A stretch of DNA of 64,000 bases from Enoplolaimus lenunculus (Eukaryota; Nematoda; Enoplea; Enoplida; Thoracostomopsidae). This document shows positions 12,301 to 22,944 of this stretch, one piece after another. Below the pieces are notes generated by a model. That model made no database searches. It was not told the origin of the DNA and worked only from the letters and a program-made list of their open reading frames with translations. The position numbers and the translations under genes are program-made. Position 1 is the stretch's first letter. Every line of letters starts with the position of its first letter. The stretch is taken from NCBI GenBank assembly GCA_030248215.1, contig JASANG010002691.1, forward strand, positions 44,661-108,660, read 5' to 3'.

Positions 12301-15300
12301 ACTCTGATATCGAAATGTGAAATTAAGTTGTTGTTTTACAGTCCTCCAGTCACTACCAAGAGCTTGAAGCACGGCGTCTCGCGTTGGAAAGCATGAAACG
12401 TAAATGCTTGCGACAAATGAGGTCGTTAGGACAAAACACGTCCAAGGAAAAAGTTGTGTCATTGGGCGCAAAGGCTTTGTTAGAGAAAGAAACAACGTCG
12501 TTGAAGCGAAATACGTCAGAGAAAGAATTGACGTCATTGGGACAGAAGGCTTTATTAGTGAAAAAAGTGACGTCATTGAAACGAAATATGTCAGCACTTG
12601 ATGTGGCGTCATTAAGACAAACAACTTTAGTAGAGAAAGAAGTGGCGTCATTGGGGCATAAGACATGCAATAAAGGGATGCTGTCAATAGAAAGAAATAC
12701 GTCAGAGAAAGAACTGACGTCATTAGGACAACTGGATTCTTTAGAGCAAGAAGCGACGTCATCAAAACGAAATACGTGTGAGCAACTAATGGTGTCATCA
12801 GGACCAAAAACAAGTTTAAAACAACAAGCGATATCAGTGAGACGAAATGCGTCAGAGCACGATGTGATGTCATTAACACGATTAGCGCCAGAGGCAGCCG
12901 TAACGTCTTTAAGGCAAAAGGCATTTTTAGCGAAAGAAGACCTGTCATTGCAACGAAGCATGCAAAAGAAAGAAGTGACGTCATTAAATCAAAATACGTC
13001 AGCTGAATCATCAAACTCAACTCGATGTGTTGATACTGGTGTAAACGTGATGAAACAAATTATTGGGCCGTTGGGAAAGCTTGAAGTTACTGTCAACGCG
13101 ACAGAAACGATGGGAAGCAATTTTTGGCCAAGTTATTTGCACAATGCTATGTCGTCGATACCAATAAAATCGGTAATGACAGTTGTGTGGTTGCAGAGGG
13201 AATGCTTTTTCCTAATGTGAAATATTGATACCTACAATACCGCACCGTGACTAAGTATGAAACGCGAAAGTTTTCAGCTCTTAAATTGACTATAGAGGGC
13301 AACAGCAAATACCAAGATTGACATAATGAATTGTGCCGAAAGCACAACCGTTGGCTAAAATTATTCAGTATGATTGTGTTGACAAATTAGATTTGGACAT
13401 TATTTCAGGAAAGCATTTCCAGTGGATGGGGTTAGTTAGATATGGGTTGCGTATGCTTTTTGCTTGTCTTTGACACAGAACTTGCCTATGCCATATGAAA
13501 AATTCTAGGAAATTGAATGAGTTATAAATCTTTTGATGTTTTTAATTTTCATTTTTATAAAGTTACTTTTGCGCTTCAGGAAATGTTCAAGGCGTTTGAA
13601 AAACCAAAAAGCTTGTTTGATAATAGAATAGATGCATTTGGATTAGATTTAACGTCAGAGATGAGCAATTGTTTGACTACGTAAGAAGAGGATAAGGAGG
13701 GTTGGAAAAAAGTTACTGTTTTGATACGGTTTACTTTTTACTAGTTGGCACAGGTGGTAACTGTGCCGCCCTAAATGTTAATTGTTATTCAACGCAGCCA
13801 GCACAGCTACGTGACAACAAACTGAATATGATGGCTGTATGTAAATCTATTAAAACTAGGTTTATGGTAATATTATTGGTTGAATGTTTAGTATGTACTT
13901 TTTCCTTTTTCGAGTAGTCTTTTGTTTGAGCTGTTTAGTGTAGGGGACGGCCATGTTACCTGCTGGAACAAAGGTGATTTTGACTCTATATGTACAGCTG
14001 ACCGTGCTATGCTTATCATTATTTTGCACTTTTGTACTTCCTCACAGTGGAAAAGTCTCCGCACAAATGCCCACGTTTAGATGATGGCCGTAAAAATAGT
14101 ATAAGCATATTCCTTAGTCTGAGCGCTTGTAACTAAAATAAGCCTAAGGCTACGCGGAACTTTTCCATTGTGGGGGGACTACAAAGGTGCAGAGTATTTC
14201 AGTAACTGTGATGAGCAAGATTCAAATTTGCGTATGAACCCTTCACCTCGCATCGATACATTCACTCCACTTTGCGGCTATGATTTAACCGGAGTCTGCA
14301 AAGACTCAAAGTGCCCTTGGTAAGATTAAGATATTGTACATATCTTAGTAATTGTGTGAAAGGTTGTTATATATAGCCGCGCATAGAAATATGTTTTCTG
14401 GTCACTATTTTAAATTTAGGTTTGTTCGCGACTCGATACGTAGCGTTTTGTCAGTACTAGGCATGTATGAATATATTAGTCGCGATAGTGATCGCAGTAA
14501 AATTACGAGTAATTCAAATTGCATTAATTGCTAACGGTTGTGTTAGAGAAGCAGACTGTTCTGGTTGGGTTGTATCGATATTAACTTACTTTTGTTGTTC
14601 ATTTAATGTTTACTTGTTTAGCTACCCATATGTGATAATGTAATAATATAAACACTGTGGAATTGGGGGCCAAAAAAAAAAACACTTTTACCGTTCAATT
14701 ATGTTTCAGGCAACATATTCAGCGCAATAATTTATCTGATTGCTCAGTACCTCAGCGTCGGAATATTCAAGAACAGTTGTATAGCGTTGCTGGTTTACTG
14801 AAAACATTGGTGTCAAAGAACAAAGATACTGACGTGGTGCAGTTTTGTTCAAGTTAGTTTGCCGTAATTGGTGATGCAATAATATATTAGCTTTCGTGGC
14901 CTGGTGTTTGGCGTTTTTACGTCTTGCCCACTGATTTTTAAACACAACATTATTAAGTTACCAAGACATAAACCGCAGCGAATTTTTTTATAAAATAGTA
15001 TTATCATTTTTATTTAGTTAGATGTTTGAAAAGTTACACTACAAAGTTATTTTCCAATGTTCAAAGATCTTTCAATTACAAATAAAGTGTTTTTAACATG
15101 GATTAAAGGCCATTCAGCAAATTATGGAAATGATATGGCTGATGCAATATCTAAAACTGGAGCTCAAATGAGGATTATTGGACCAGCACCTGTTATAGGT
15201 GTACTACAAAGACAGATCAAAAATATGATCCAAAATTGGTGTATTTCACACACTAACTAGAGATGGCTAGGACTAAATACTTGTCGAAATACAAGGATAT

Positions 15301-18300
15301 TCTTTCGTGAACTGGAACCGAAACATACTAGCTTCATTGTGCGTTTTAGTTGGAATAGAGTTAGATTACTAACACAAATAGTTACTGGACACTGTCAACT
15401 AAATAAGCATATGTATAACGAGTATTTGCGATTGTTGTGGAATGGAAGAAGAATCTGTTGAGCACTTCTTAACGACATGTTCGATTTATAGCGAAGTTCG
15501 GTATAGAGTCTACAGATCACATAGTCTAAGTAAAATTGACAATAACATAAAGAAACTGAATAGGTTTATAACAGAGTCAGTAAGATTATAATTTAGACTT
15601 TAACTTAGTTATCCTAGTTTTCAGAGACTGTGTTATGGACCAACTGCGTCTAAACACCTCGAGGCCTCTTTCAACGAATATCTATGTATCTGACAAACTA
15701 TAAATACAGTGAAATCGTTGCTAATTTGAGAAGCAGCACTTCGAAAAGCATAAGTATCATGAAAAAGTTTCCAATGCAAATGTATAGTGAAAAAATATTT
15801 TTACTTTACATTTTTAAAATCAAAAATAACTTTATTTATTTATTAAAGCGAAACGTTTGTGTCGAAATTATTCGAGGTATTTTACAACGGATTTTGTGTC
15901 TCGTGTCAAGGCAGAGCCTAATGATGTTGACGCATGGGCCGGTTTAGCAGATCAGCAGTTTACGGATGGCTCGGGGTATGTTTTACCTGCGGTAGAGCCA
16001 CAGGTCTGCTAATTTCTTGAACGATGTGGATATCAGATCCCATCATGCTTTCAATTTATGGAAAGAGGATTTTGACGTGGTGTGGGAAGGACTCAGTTGT
16101 TAGTGAAAGTATAATTTATTTGAGGGATGAAGGTTGCAAAATTGATGGAAAATTTATAGTTCCTGCACAGTTACATTGTCATCGTTTTAGTTACTCCTAA
16201 ACGTAAGCCTTTACCTTAAATGGGAAGGGAAGCATCTAGAAGCAAAATATTATATTTTAGCTCGTTGGAAAACCGCGCGCTTTCCGCGTTACGAGTTCTA
16301 TCTCAAGCAATTGAACTGAACAGGACGTCTGCTCGGCTGTGGATTTTGTATTTTGAAGCTTTTCGGAGCACAGGACCTACAAGTGGAGACAGACCATCAA
16401 TGTGCCATTTGCTGTCTCAAGCTCTCAAATACACGCAGTGTTATCGGTTGTATAGTGAAGTAAGTTTTGAGTTGTCTGGATTTGGGGCGAAAAGTTCAAG
16501 TTTGCTGATTAAATTAGTTTAAAGCGCAAATTTGTGTGAAAATAGTCCAGTCTAGACGGGAAAAGCCAAAATCTTGCGTGTAAGTTTAGAAAGCTTTTGA
16601 TATAGAAACGGTTTTCGAAGCAGGAAAATTTAGGTCTATCGACTGTAAAAACTTGCTTACAATTGTTGATGTGGTTCGAATTTTTTTACCCATCACCGAT
16701 GCTTATCAGAAAACCATGGCAGTGAGAATTGTGCCCGGTTAGAATGGCTTTTCAACCTCCTCATTTTTGAAATCATGTGTGCATTGAATACTGTTTTTGA
16801 TGTTTAATTCCGTTATTTCGTTTGAACTTTGGTGTTTTTATTTCAGGTAATCATACGTGAAGTTAAATACGACGAGAAATTAAAGTTGTGTCAAATGTGC
16901 TTAGCGTATTTGACTGGAGCAAGTCTTGACTCTTTGGACCGCAACGAAAAACTGGGGTTGCGAATTGTTCAAATTCTACTTTCGATTTCACAGTTGATTT
17001 TGTCTGCCGAAGGTGGTAGAAAAGCTTCAACGTTTTTGAAGGTAACATATGTGAAATTTGATGGTGAAACTTTATAACAAATGCTACGCTATGCATTTAG
17101 TTAGTGAAAACTTCTAGTTTGACTAATATTTAGGCTGTCGTAATAAGCGCTAGTGAAATTTTTGTTTGTGTTATATTTTTAGAGAAATATTTTTAAACTT
17201 AGGTAATGGGCTTCGGGGTTTAAGCAAACGTAGTAGGTCTGTCGACCAAAAGCAACCGAATGAACCTCACGGTCTATTAATGTTTATGACTGACAAAATC
17301 CAGGAATGGAAAATTATAATATACATTGCTTTAAAAATTGTTTCAGGAAAAGCTCTTGTCACCAGAGGTTATGGGTATTTGTTCACCGAATGAAATTGTA
17401 TTTGGCTGGCTGTGTTTGATTTGCATGTATCACAACGGTGCTCTACCGAGTGCTCCTGTTCTTTTTCATGCTCACGGAATGGTGTTTTTTGTTGAAATTG
17501 TAAGTAAAAACTTTACCATATTTGAAAGTATGGGAATGACAAATACAGGAACAGCTTGACTAGGTTTCTTGGTTGATTATAAATGCGCATCTCTGAATGG
17601 AGCAAAACTTGTAAGTTTATTTAATGTTTTTTATTTTTTGATTGGGCACTGTATTACTGCTGCGCCTTACAGTTGCAGATCGGAAAAGTTTTGCGTGTTG
17701 TAAAAACGATACGTAGTTTCAGGGTGATTTGTTTGAAATTAACTGGTCGAAAACAATACAACCTACATCTGCTCACTGGAACGCTGTAGTTCTGCTTTTT
17801 GAAAAAGGGTTGAAGCTTTCCAAGTCCAGTCATGTGCAAGAATCGAATGAAATGCCACAATATGAAATTGCGTTGCATCGAAATTTATTATCGATGGAGA
17901 GAAATCGAAAAAAGTAAATTTTACATTTGGTGGAAATTATTTATAATAAATTTTAATGTTTGCAAAAAATATTCAGAATTTTTTAAACAAGTTGAAAAAA
18001 TAAATCCATGTGAATTATGCGGGTAAAATTCCGGTTAAAGAATTTCGACGTTTTGGGGATACTGGCACTATTAATCATATTGTTCTTTTAAACTTAGCAT
18101 TGACAGCTGTAAGTTGGAAATGTTGTGCAGTCTCAGAATCTTCAAAATTTATCAGCTTTTATTAACAGTAACGGCAGTAACCTTCTACCTAAATGAGTTG
18201 AATTGTAATGGAAAAATAGGGACAGTATCTGTTCTCAAATTTTCAAATTTTCTTCAAAACCATTTTGCAAAATTACATTTTGTTTGTACTTTTTAGCTAT

Positions 18301-21300
18301 GCATGTGCTGTTCAGTTGTTATCACAACTTCTCAGTGATAATAACAGTGTTGAACAATGGTGGATCGAACATCTATTCAATACATTTGCCCAAGGTTTAC
18401 CGGTAGATATAATTGCATTTAACCTGGTAAGTCTGCATTTTTACCCGTTTTTCTATTGCAATGTCGCTCACACGTTACTGTTGGTGTTGAAGAATTGTTC
18501 TATATTGGTTTGAAACACTAAACTGGTTTTAGGAATTTCAACACAATGCCACTGTCAACCGCTGTGGCCACAAATGCTGCAAAAATTCACTTTTTTAATA
18601 TTGGTTTTTCTTGTAAATAAAGGAGAATTTCGTTTAGTAATGTGACACTTAGGTATTTCTTCAAAATGTTGCTCGCAAATGATTTGGTGCATTTTTTACT
18701 TTTAGAACCGTATTGAGTCGCGTTGTTGGTACTGTTTACGGTTTTTTCTTGCCTTAACGTTGGTTTTTCTTGTAAATAAAGGGGAATTTCGTTTAGTAAT
18801 GAGACACTTAGGTATTTCTTCAAAATGTTGCTCGCAAATGATTTGGTGCATTTTTTACTTTTAGAACCGTATTGAGTCGCGTTGTTGGTACTGTTTACGG
18901 TTTTTTCTTGCCTTAACGGCTGTATATCAAGCTAAAGTTCTAGTCGAAGAAATAATCAAAATTCTGCCTCAGTTCAACGATGCTTTGAATGTGAAGCAAA
19001 TCGAGGAAAATCACAACGGTGATATAACAAATCTGGTGTACCGAGATTTGTGCTGGATGTAAGTGAGGATGTAGCCAGGTGAGTGAAATTTAATTTTCGG
19101 TTGAAGTAGATATTGTTTGAAAACACTTTACCAGTAGTTACTGCGCGAGCATAGAAATGTCTCTGAACGTAGTAGGATGTTGAAACACGGGATACCACGA
19201 CGGATACGCATTTGTGCCAAAGCGGTAACAGTACATTGAATTTTTTCCTTGTGTTAATCCATGCCCTCGCGTATTATTTTGGTTTGTGCGTTTGCGCTTT
19301 TAGACTCCGTTTGGCACTTGCGAATAATCATTTTCCTGAAGTAGAATTTTGTGTCGCAATGGAGAACAGCAGAAGGTCACGACGTGACGTATCGGTGTTG
19401 CTTAGAGGGTAACGCGGCGTTTACAATAGCTTTCCTAAGACACTTTTGCTAATGCTTTGCTTAGAAACAAAGACAATGTCATTGACGTCGAAAAACAAAA
19501 AAGTTTATGGAATAGTACGAGGCATATGTCCAGAATTAGAGACTGAAGGCATATTTTTACATTGGAACGTCGGATTTTATGTGCATGTTGGCCTGATTAA
19601 CCGTTTATTCCGTTTAGCGATTAAGTCAATTGTGTAGTTATTGTAGATCCTTTGATGTGTGGCGTGTTTGTTCAGCGAAACTTGTTGATTTCGCAGTGTC
19701 TTATCGTGATACAAATAATTTTATGGTTTGGACAAATCGGTTGCGGATTCGTGAAGCTTCCACATGTGACGAATATGTCATCATGTACGTCTATTCTGTT
19801 CCTCAGTAGTGTGGCCGGTATTCTCACAATGTTTGTAGCACCTATCGTGAGCTTCGAGGAAATGTTTCTGTTCCGAAAGTTTCGCGTGTAATGTCCAACC
19901 GTCGGGATTATCATAGAAAATAGGTTTAAACTTGCTCATATTATTAATGCCAAGCTAATTGTCACTTTGGGTATTTCGATTTGAATTTTTAGTTGATTAA
20001 ACTGTTACTCGGGAGATTTATTTTTATGTTTAGCACTGACCATTCGCTTGTTAGTTGGTTGTATTCTGGATTATACCGCATTGCAGCGGCGTGTGGTGCC
20101 TTAAAACAATTTTTGATGCAACAAGATCATCTGCCTACACATGCTGTTTCTAAGTATTACGATAAATTTGTATTTTAAAAATTATTCTTTGTTATTGGGT
20201 TTATTTTTTGTTTCGTATTTTTGGTCAATTTGAACAGTGTTTGCACAAAAATTGTGGCAGGCCGCGGGCAAAGATGGTGAAAAGAATTAGGTAGTCAAAA
20301 TGATGTTCATACCACTATATTTTATTAGTAATCAATGAAATATATTACCAACCAATTCTATTTAAACTTTTGGTTTGGACGGATCTGGGCAATAAAAACC
20401 TTAAAAGTTTATGACTAAGCTTTTAGACCGCCTTTGTCAATAAGTGCCTTACTATATTGTGCTTTGCCGGGCTGATTTCGCTTTTTCAAATTTTGATTAT
20501 ATCTTGCTGATATCCGGGCACTAAGATAGCAATGAAAGTGATTGAGCAACCCACTACTTTGGTTGTAACGGAACCTGAGGGTTTCCACTGGATACCAAAA
20601 AATAGCGGAGCCGTAGCTGAATAGTTCAGCTTCAGTATCATGCTCGCTACAGCTGGGTATCTAAATGCTGCATATTTCATCAAAAAGTTAAACCTTACCT
20701 CACTAATTTAGTACCACTTGCTGTATTATGTTATAATTTTGTATTGCAATGGTCTTAATTGGGCTTCTTGAAGTAGCTATATTTTACCATGTCGCGCAAA
20801 ATTTACAACTAAATGCAGCCATTTGGTCAAAGTAATATAATCTATAGCTGTGTTATACTTTTCTGCAATAAATAATCGGCAATGAAGAATACTCGAGCTG
20901 TATGTCTATTGCTTGCGGTGCTTGATATCCGGTTGTGCCCTACTAACCTGTTATTCGATGCGAATAATTTTTACTTATTTTAAGATTATTCACAAAACAG
21001 TTGGTGGAGAAGTATTCGACTGACGCAAGATATTTGTACTACGTGTGCCTCAGCCACAATATTTCAGATGATGCAAGCCTCTTAAGGTGAGTAAAACTTT
21101 AGTGGTGTAATATGTTTTTTCAGTAGGTTATGTTCTCGCTATTCTGCCCAGCTTTGGCAAAAATCAAAGTGTAATTTGAGGTTGTGGTGAGATACGTGTA
21201 GTCTAGTTTTTATAGGGCCCTTGGGTTAAACGTAAGCTCACGTTCAGTATAACGTGAGTTTGCGGGTTCCTTCGGACTACATAGCCATACATGTTCAAGT

Positions 21301-22944
21301 AGTATACTTTGAATAATAATTATTCAGTTAGAGTTATCAATTTAAATTTGATAGCATTGTACTTTATTTTTTGTTGATGTTGTGTAAACTCACTTAATGC
21401 CGTTTTATTCTTTGTTGCAGAATTCTGATATACCTGTTGTCAAAGAAACGCATAGTCTTGGTAATTAACATAGGCATTCCGTGGTTATTTTATAACGCTA
21501 AACATAAGGTGAAGGTAAAGTATTTGGTATAGTTGTGCAGCTTAGTGGATGAAGCAGTGGCCTGGTACTCCGTTCGTCCTGAGCTCGAATCCTATTGCAA
21601 CCATAGCAAAATTTTTTATGACAGACTCTATATGGAACTGCACCAGTTTTGAGTTAAATTTATTAAATTATTTAGCACCAACAAGTACAGTCACGGACAG
21701 AATTAAGTGCGCAGAAATCGCGCGTGTCTGAATTTTTAATCGCGACTAGTCGTGTTCAGAAACGCGTTTGATGTCGCGTCAAAAACCGAGGTTGTAGTCA
21801 TGTTTGCAAACGATTGAAAATGTAGTCCAGACAACCGCAAGTGAAGTTGCGGTTTTCGATAGAACGATTGCGGTCAGAGCTGCGGTTTATAACGCAATCG
21901 CAATGTCACTTAATTTTGTACTTATTTGTACGTACATAGGCATAAATTCTAGAGGACGGCGCAAATTTGTTTAGGCATTTAATATCGCGGTGAAAATACT
22001 TGAACAAAATCCGTTCAGGGTTACGATTTGGAAAGCGGTACGTTTTGGTTTATTTGTACAAGTAGAGTTTATTTTAGTATTACCTTTGATCGACGGCAGC
22101 AATTTATGGTGCCTTAGCTGCCAACTGTCCTGTAACTTTTAAACTTTCTATCTTTTCATTTTTCGTCCTATACTGTCGCATATTTTTAAGTAATTTGCTA
22201 TGTTTTCGTGAATCGCATGTTTTCACACATCCAGGATTCCAAATACACGAGCGAATCAATGCTTTGTTTTCTGAACAGGCTCAAAAATTGTCTCTGGAAC
22301 CAGTCTGTACGCACGGGATAACGCTTCTAAATATCAGGAATGGGAGTCTCTATGAAAAAGTTGAGACTGAGGCAGTCTCAAGTTCTTTGAGACTGTGTTT
22401 TGAGACTTTTTTGAGAGTCAGAAATTTTTTGCTTCAATACCGAACCATATCAGAAACATTCTAAATCACGAATCCTGAAGGTCTTATGCCGATCAAAAAA
22501 CATTAACAATACGAGATTGAAAATGAAAACACCGTAAATACCGTATATTCATTTATTCAACACAAAATACACACATATCAATCACATCAGTTTCTACGCT
22601 TGAGACTTCAAAAGCTGAGACTGAGGCAGTGTGGCGGGGGCACATCTGTTGTATTTAATAATATTACTAGGTGGTATAAATTTGCGATATGGTACTTGTG
22701 ATTTGAAGTGGGTTGCTTGCATATTAAGAATGTGTATAAAATGAAATGCTTCCTAACTATGTGATCCTGTTGGCTTTTTAAATTTTGATTTTGAGGGCTT
22801 CGTGTGGCACTACATTGTTTTGAAAATAATTTATTTTGTTAACAGTTTTAGCTTATTAGCATGATGGAAATGACGGAAAATTGGCCTGTCAAGCGTGAGC
22901 TGATTTCGGCTGCAACCTCACTCGGCTTATCTTTATCTGTATAA
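2240..22944 (+). CDS. ZFC3H1: ZFC3H1-like zinc-finger/HAT-repeat protein, 31 exons
   Basis: My exon model is 2240-2327, 3184-3254, 3506-4583, 5022-5145, 5843-5922, 6181-6354, 6665-7386, 7619-7955, 8535-9337, 10028-10495, 10665-10769, 11101-11165, 11330-11504, 11788-11943, 12342-13172, 13580-13680, 14203-14319, 14710-14852, 15849-15975, 16261-16459, 16847-17041, 17347-17499, 17723-17913, 18297-18426, 18865-19058, 19304-19408, 19647-19887, 19993-20169, 21001-21086, 21421-21460, 22852-22944. Every junction is GT/AG and all phases agree, giving 7569 nt (2522 residues plus stop); the human protein is about 1990. The family is recognised from the zinc finger reading LCGYDLTGVCKDSKCPWQH and from HAT-like helices that follow the order of the human protein. 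ZFC3H1 pairs with the helicase MTR4 in the nuclear PAXT complex, which retains polyadenylated RNA and delivers it to the exosome. Oddities are an in-frame TAG at 19807-19809, two duplicated splice junctions and a long repeat exon. The first exon is the least certain: it was chosen because its ATG opens a frame whose phase fits exon 2. Confidence 0.85.
2428..2630 (-). mobile_element. tRNA-derived SINE copy, intron 1
   Basis: The - strand shows a tRNA-like head, with a box-A-like stretch complementary to CTCTACCACTGCGCCA (about 2504-2519) and a poorly kept box B, then a unique tail. A second, better copy at 2884-3112 shares both head and tail (GACAGTATGCTGCCAGCTA), so this is an interspersed or duplicated element rather than a functional tRNA gene. 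Confidence 0.6.
2632..2873. repeat. Tandem duplication of a ~122-bp unit in intron 1
   Basis: Two copies in a row. The segments CGACTGGATACCGTGTTCAT and GCGGCAATTTACCATTGCGC occur in each, about 122 bp apart. The copies differ at scattered positions. They sit between the two SINE copies, so the intron holds SINE, unit, unit, SINE. Confidence 0.75.
2884..3112 (-). mobile_element. tRNA-derived SINE copy, intron 1 (better conserved)
   Basis: Read on the - strand it starts GCCGGCAGAGTGGCGCGG and then GTGGTAGAGTA (box A region), with the box B GAGTTCGATCCCC and a closing run that can pair with the start. The head is therefore a tRNA-like Pol III promoter. A body of about 40 bp follows the head on the far side. 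It lacks a CCA-type or mature tRNA fold I can verify, so I call it SINE. Confidence 0.65.
10028..11943 (+). CDS. ZFC3H1: ZFC3H1-like exons 10-14: acidic linker, duplicated exon, coiled coil
   Basis: Exon 10 opens with PLVIPMDDEDEDEM, a hydrophobic patch before an acidic run. Exon 11 (10665-10769) repeats the end of exon 10: IGDSNMLHTCSKSKKALRLK against IGDSKMMDSCSKTKKRLRLK, followed in both by ET-(L/I)-DSRAQ. Exons 12-14, about residues 1351-1482, are rich in Lys, Arg, Glu, Gln and Leu, contain no proline and read as a coiled coil (ESKLREIETKLRERTKLL and LQRQYQVQYEDIKKLIIKL). The human protein also has a coiled coil between the disordered N-terminal region and the zinc finger, so position and character agree. 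Confidence 0.75.
10406..10917 (+). repeat. 274-bp tandem duplication spanning an exon end and intron
   Basis: The segments starting at 10406 and 10680 repeat with a constant offset of 274 bp: exon end, splice donor (10496 and 10770) and intron body including the GTGAGGCGCTAG motif. The result is exon 11 as a diverged copy of the end of exon 10, adding 35 codons in frame. Confidence 0.85.
12010..12200 (-). mobile_element. tRNA-derived SINE-like sequence in intron 14
   Basis: The - strand carries a box B (GCGGGTTCAATCCTG, from about 12078-12092) with a box-A-like TAGCGCAATGCAC upstream of it (about 12120-12132). I see no full cloverleaf. It lies antisense in the intron between exons 14 and 15. 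Confidence 0.4.
12342..13172 (+). CDS. ZFC3H1: ZFC3H1-like exon 15 with 13-residue repeat array
   Basis: A single 831-nt exon of 277 codons. From about 12415 to 13010 it is built of roughly fifteen degenerate units of 12-13 residues (about 39 nt) on the theme T-S-L-(G/K)-(Q/R)-(K/N)-(A/T)-L-x-x-K-E-x. The units alternate between SLGQKALLEKE-type and SLKRNTSEKEL-type, which suggests an older 26-residue higher-order unit. Many units carry TGACGTCA at DNA level because V-T-S or L-T-S is spelled GTGACGTCA or TTGACGTCA. The array is strongly charged and helix-prone, so it may extend the preceding coiled coil. I know no such array in vertebrate ZFC3H1; it looks lineage-specific. Confidence 0.75.
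13580..14852 (+). CDS. ZFC3H1: ZFC3H1-like exons 16-18: zinc finger
   Basis: Exons 13580-13680, 14203-14319 and 14710-14852. Exon 17 ends CGYDLTGVCKDSKCPW and exon 18 begins with the last base of that Trp codon and continues QHIQRNN. This gives C1817-x7-C1825-x4-C1830-x3-H1834 in my numbering. It is the short CCCH finger typical of ZFC3H1 and its yeast relatives, with the diagnostic (R/G)-Y/F-(D/E)-L-(T/R)-G-x-C and C-x-W-Q-H pieces. The finger is split across two exons, so no single open frame shows it. It is the strongest single piece of evidence for the gene's identity. Exon 18 continues with NIQEQLYSVAGLLKTL, matching the helix that follows the finger in the family. Confidence 0.88.
15020..15690 (+). 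mobile_element. 5'-truncated LINE: RNase H and C-terminal tail, intron 18
   Basis: 15057-15260 encodes FLTWIKGHSANYGNDMADAI, the core of a LINE-type RNase H (W-x-K-G-H-x4-G-N-x-x-A-D). Downstream, 15360-15600, the sequence encodes a VTGHCQLNKHMY-like segment and, in another frame, CDCCGMEEESVEHFLTTC, the zinc-knuckle tail typical of I/Jockey-like non-LTR elements. A stop at about 15258 and a frame change near 15425 separate these parts, and the reverse transcriptase and ORF1 are absent, so it is a dead 3' fragment. Same orientation as the host gene. Confidence 0.8.
15849..22944 (+). CDS. ZFC3H1: ZFC3H1-like exons 19-31: HAT-repeat C-terminal domain
   Basis: About residues 1880-2522 form successive HAT/TPR-like helix pairs. 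Examples are PNDVDAWAGLADQQF (exon 19), ALRVLSQAIELNRTSARLW (exon 20), a W-L-C-L segment before PVLFHAHG (exon 22), IALHRNLLSMERNRKNYA (joined across exons 23-24), FDVWRVCSAKLVDFAVSYRD (exon 27) and the C-terminus VKRELISAATSLGLSLSV then TAA (22942-22944). Their order follows the human protein. Such helical arrays act as protein-docking scaffolds. Exon 23 joins directly to exon 24 in phase, so the gap 17914-18296 needs no extra exon. The last three exons are small and isolated by long introns and are the least certain part. The in-frame TAG at 19807-19809 falls after YVYSVPQ. Confidence 0.75.
18601..18918 (+). repeat. 159-bp tandem duplication that copies a splice acceptor
   Basis: 18601-18759 and 18760-18918 are almost identical (a handful of differences). 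Each holds intron sequence, an acceptor TTTTAG and the first 54 nt of exon 25. Acceptors are therefore present at 18705/18706 and 18864/18865. Because 159 is a multiple of three, both are in the same phase, but entering at the first runs into the TAG of the second acceptor (18862-18864). The second is the one that gives the long protein. Confidence 0.9.
21535..21612 (+). mobile_element. tRNA-derived SINE head, intron 30
   Basis: GCAGCTTAGTGGATGAAGC (box A type) and TGAGCTCGAATCCTA (box B type) are about 34 bp apart, as in a tRNA, but the acceptor ends do not pair well. The flanks are ordinary intron. Body length is unclear. Confidence 0.5.

Noticed and set aside
12271-13020. Long - strand open frame of 249 residues, hydrophobic
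   Set aside because: It is the antisense of the repeat-bearing exon 15; the repeat keeps all strands open.
14657-14857. Independent small gene
   Set aside because: The frame contains exon 18 of the ZFC3H1-like gene; its upstream part is intron.
17968-18110. Extra exon(s) between exons 23 and 24
   Set aside because: No reading of this stretch fits the flanking phases, and exon 23 joins directly to 18297 in phase with a good family match across the join.
20170-20178. TAA at 20176-20178 as the end of the ZFC3H1-like gene
   Set aside because: GT at 20170 gives a donor in phase with exons at 21001, 21421 and 22852, which continue the HAT-like helices and end in a family-like C-terminus.
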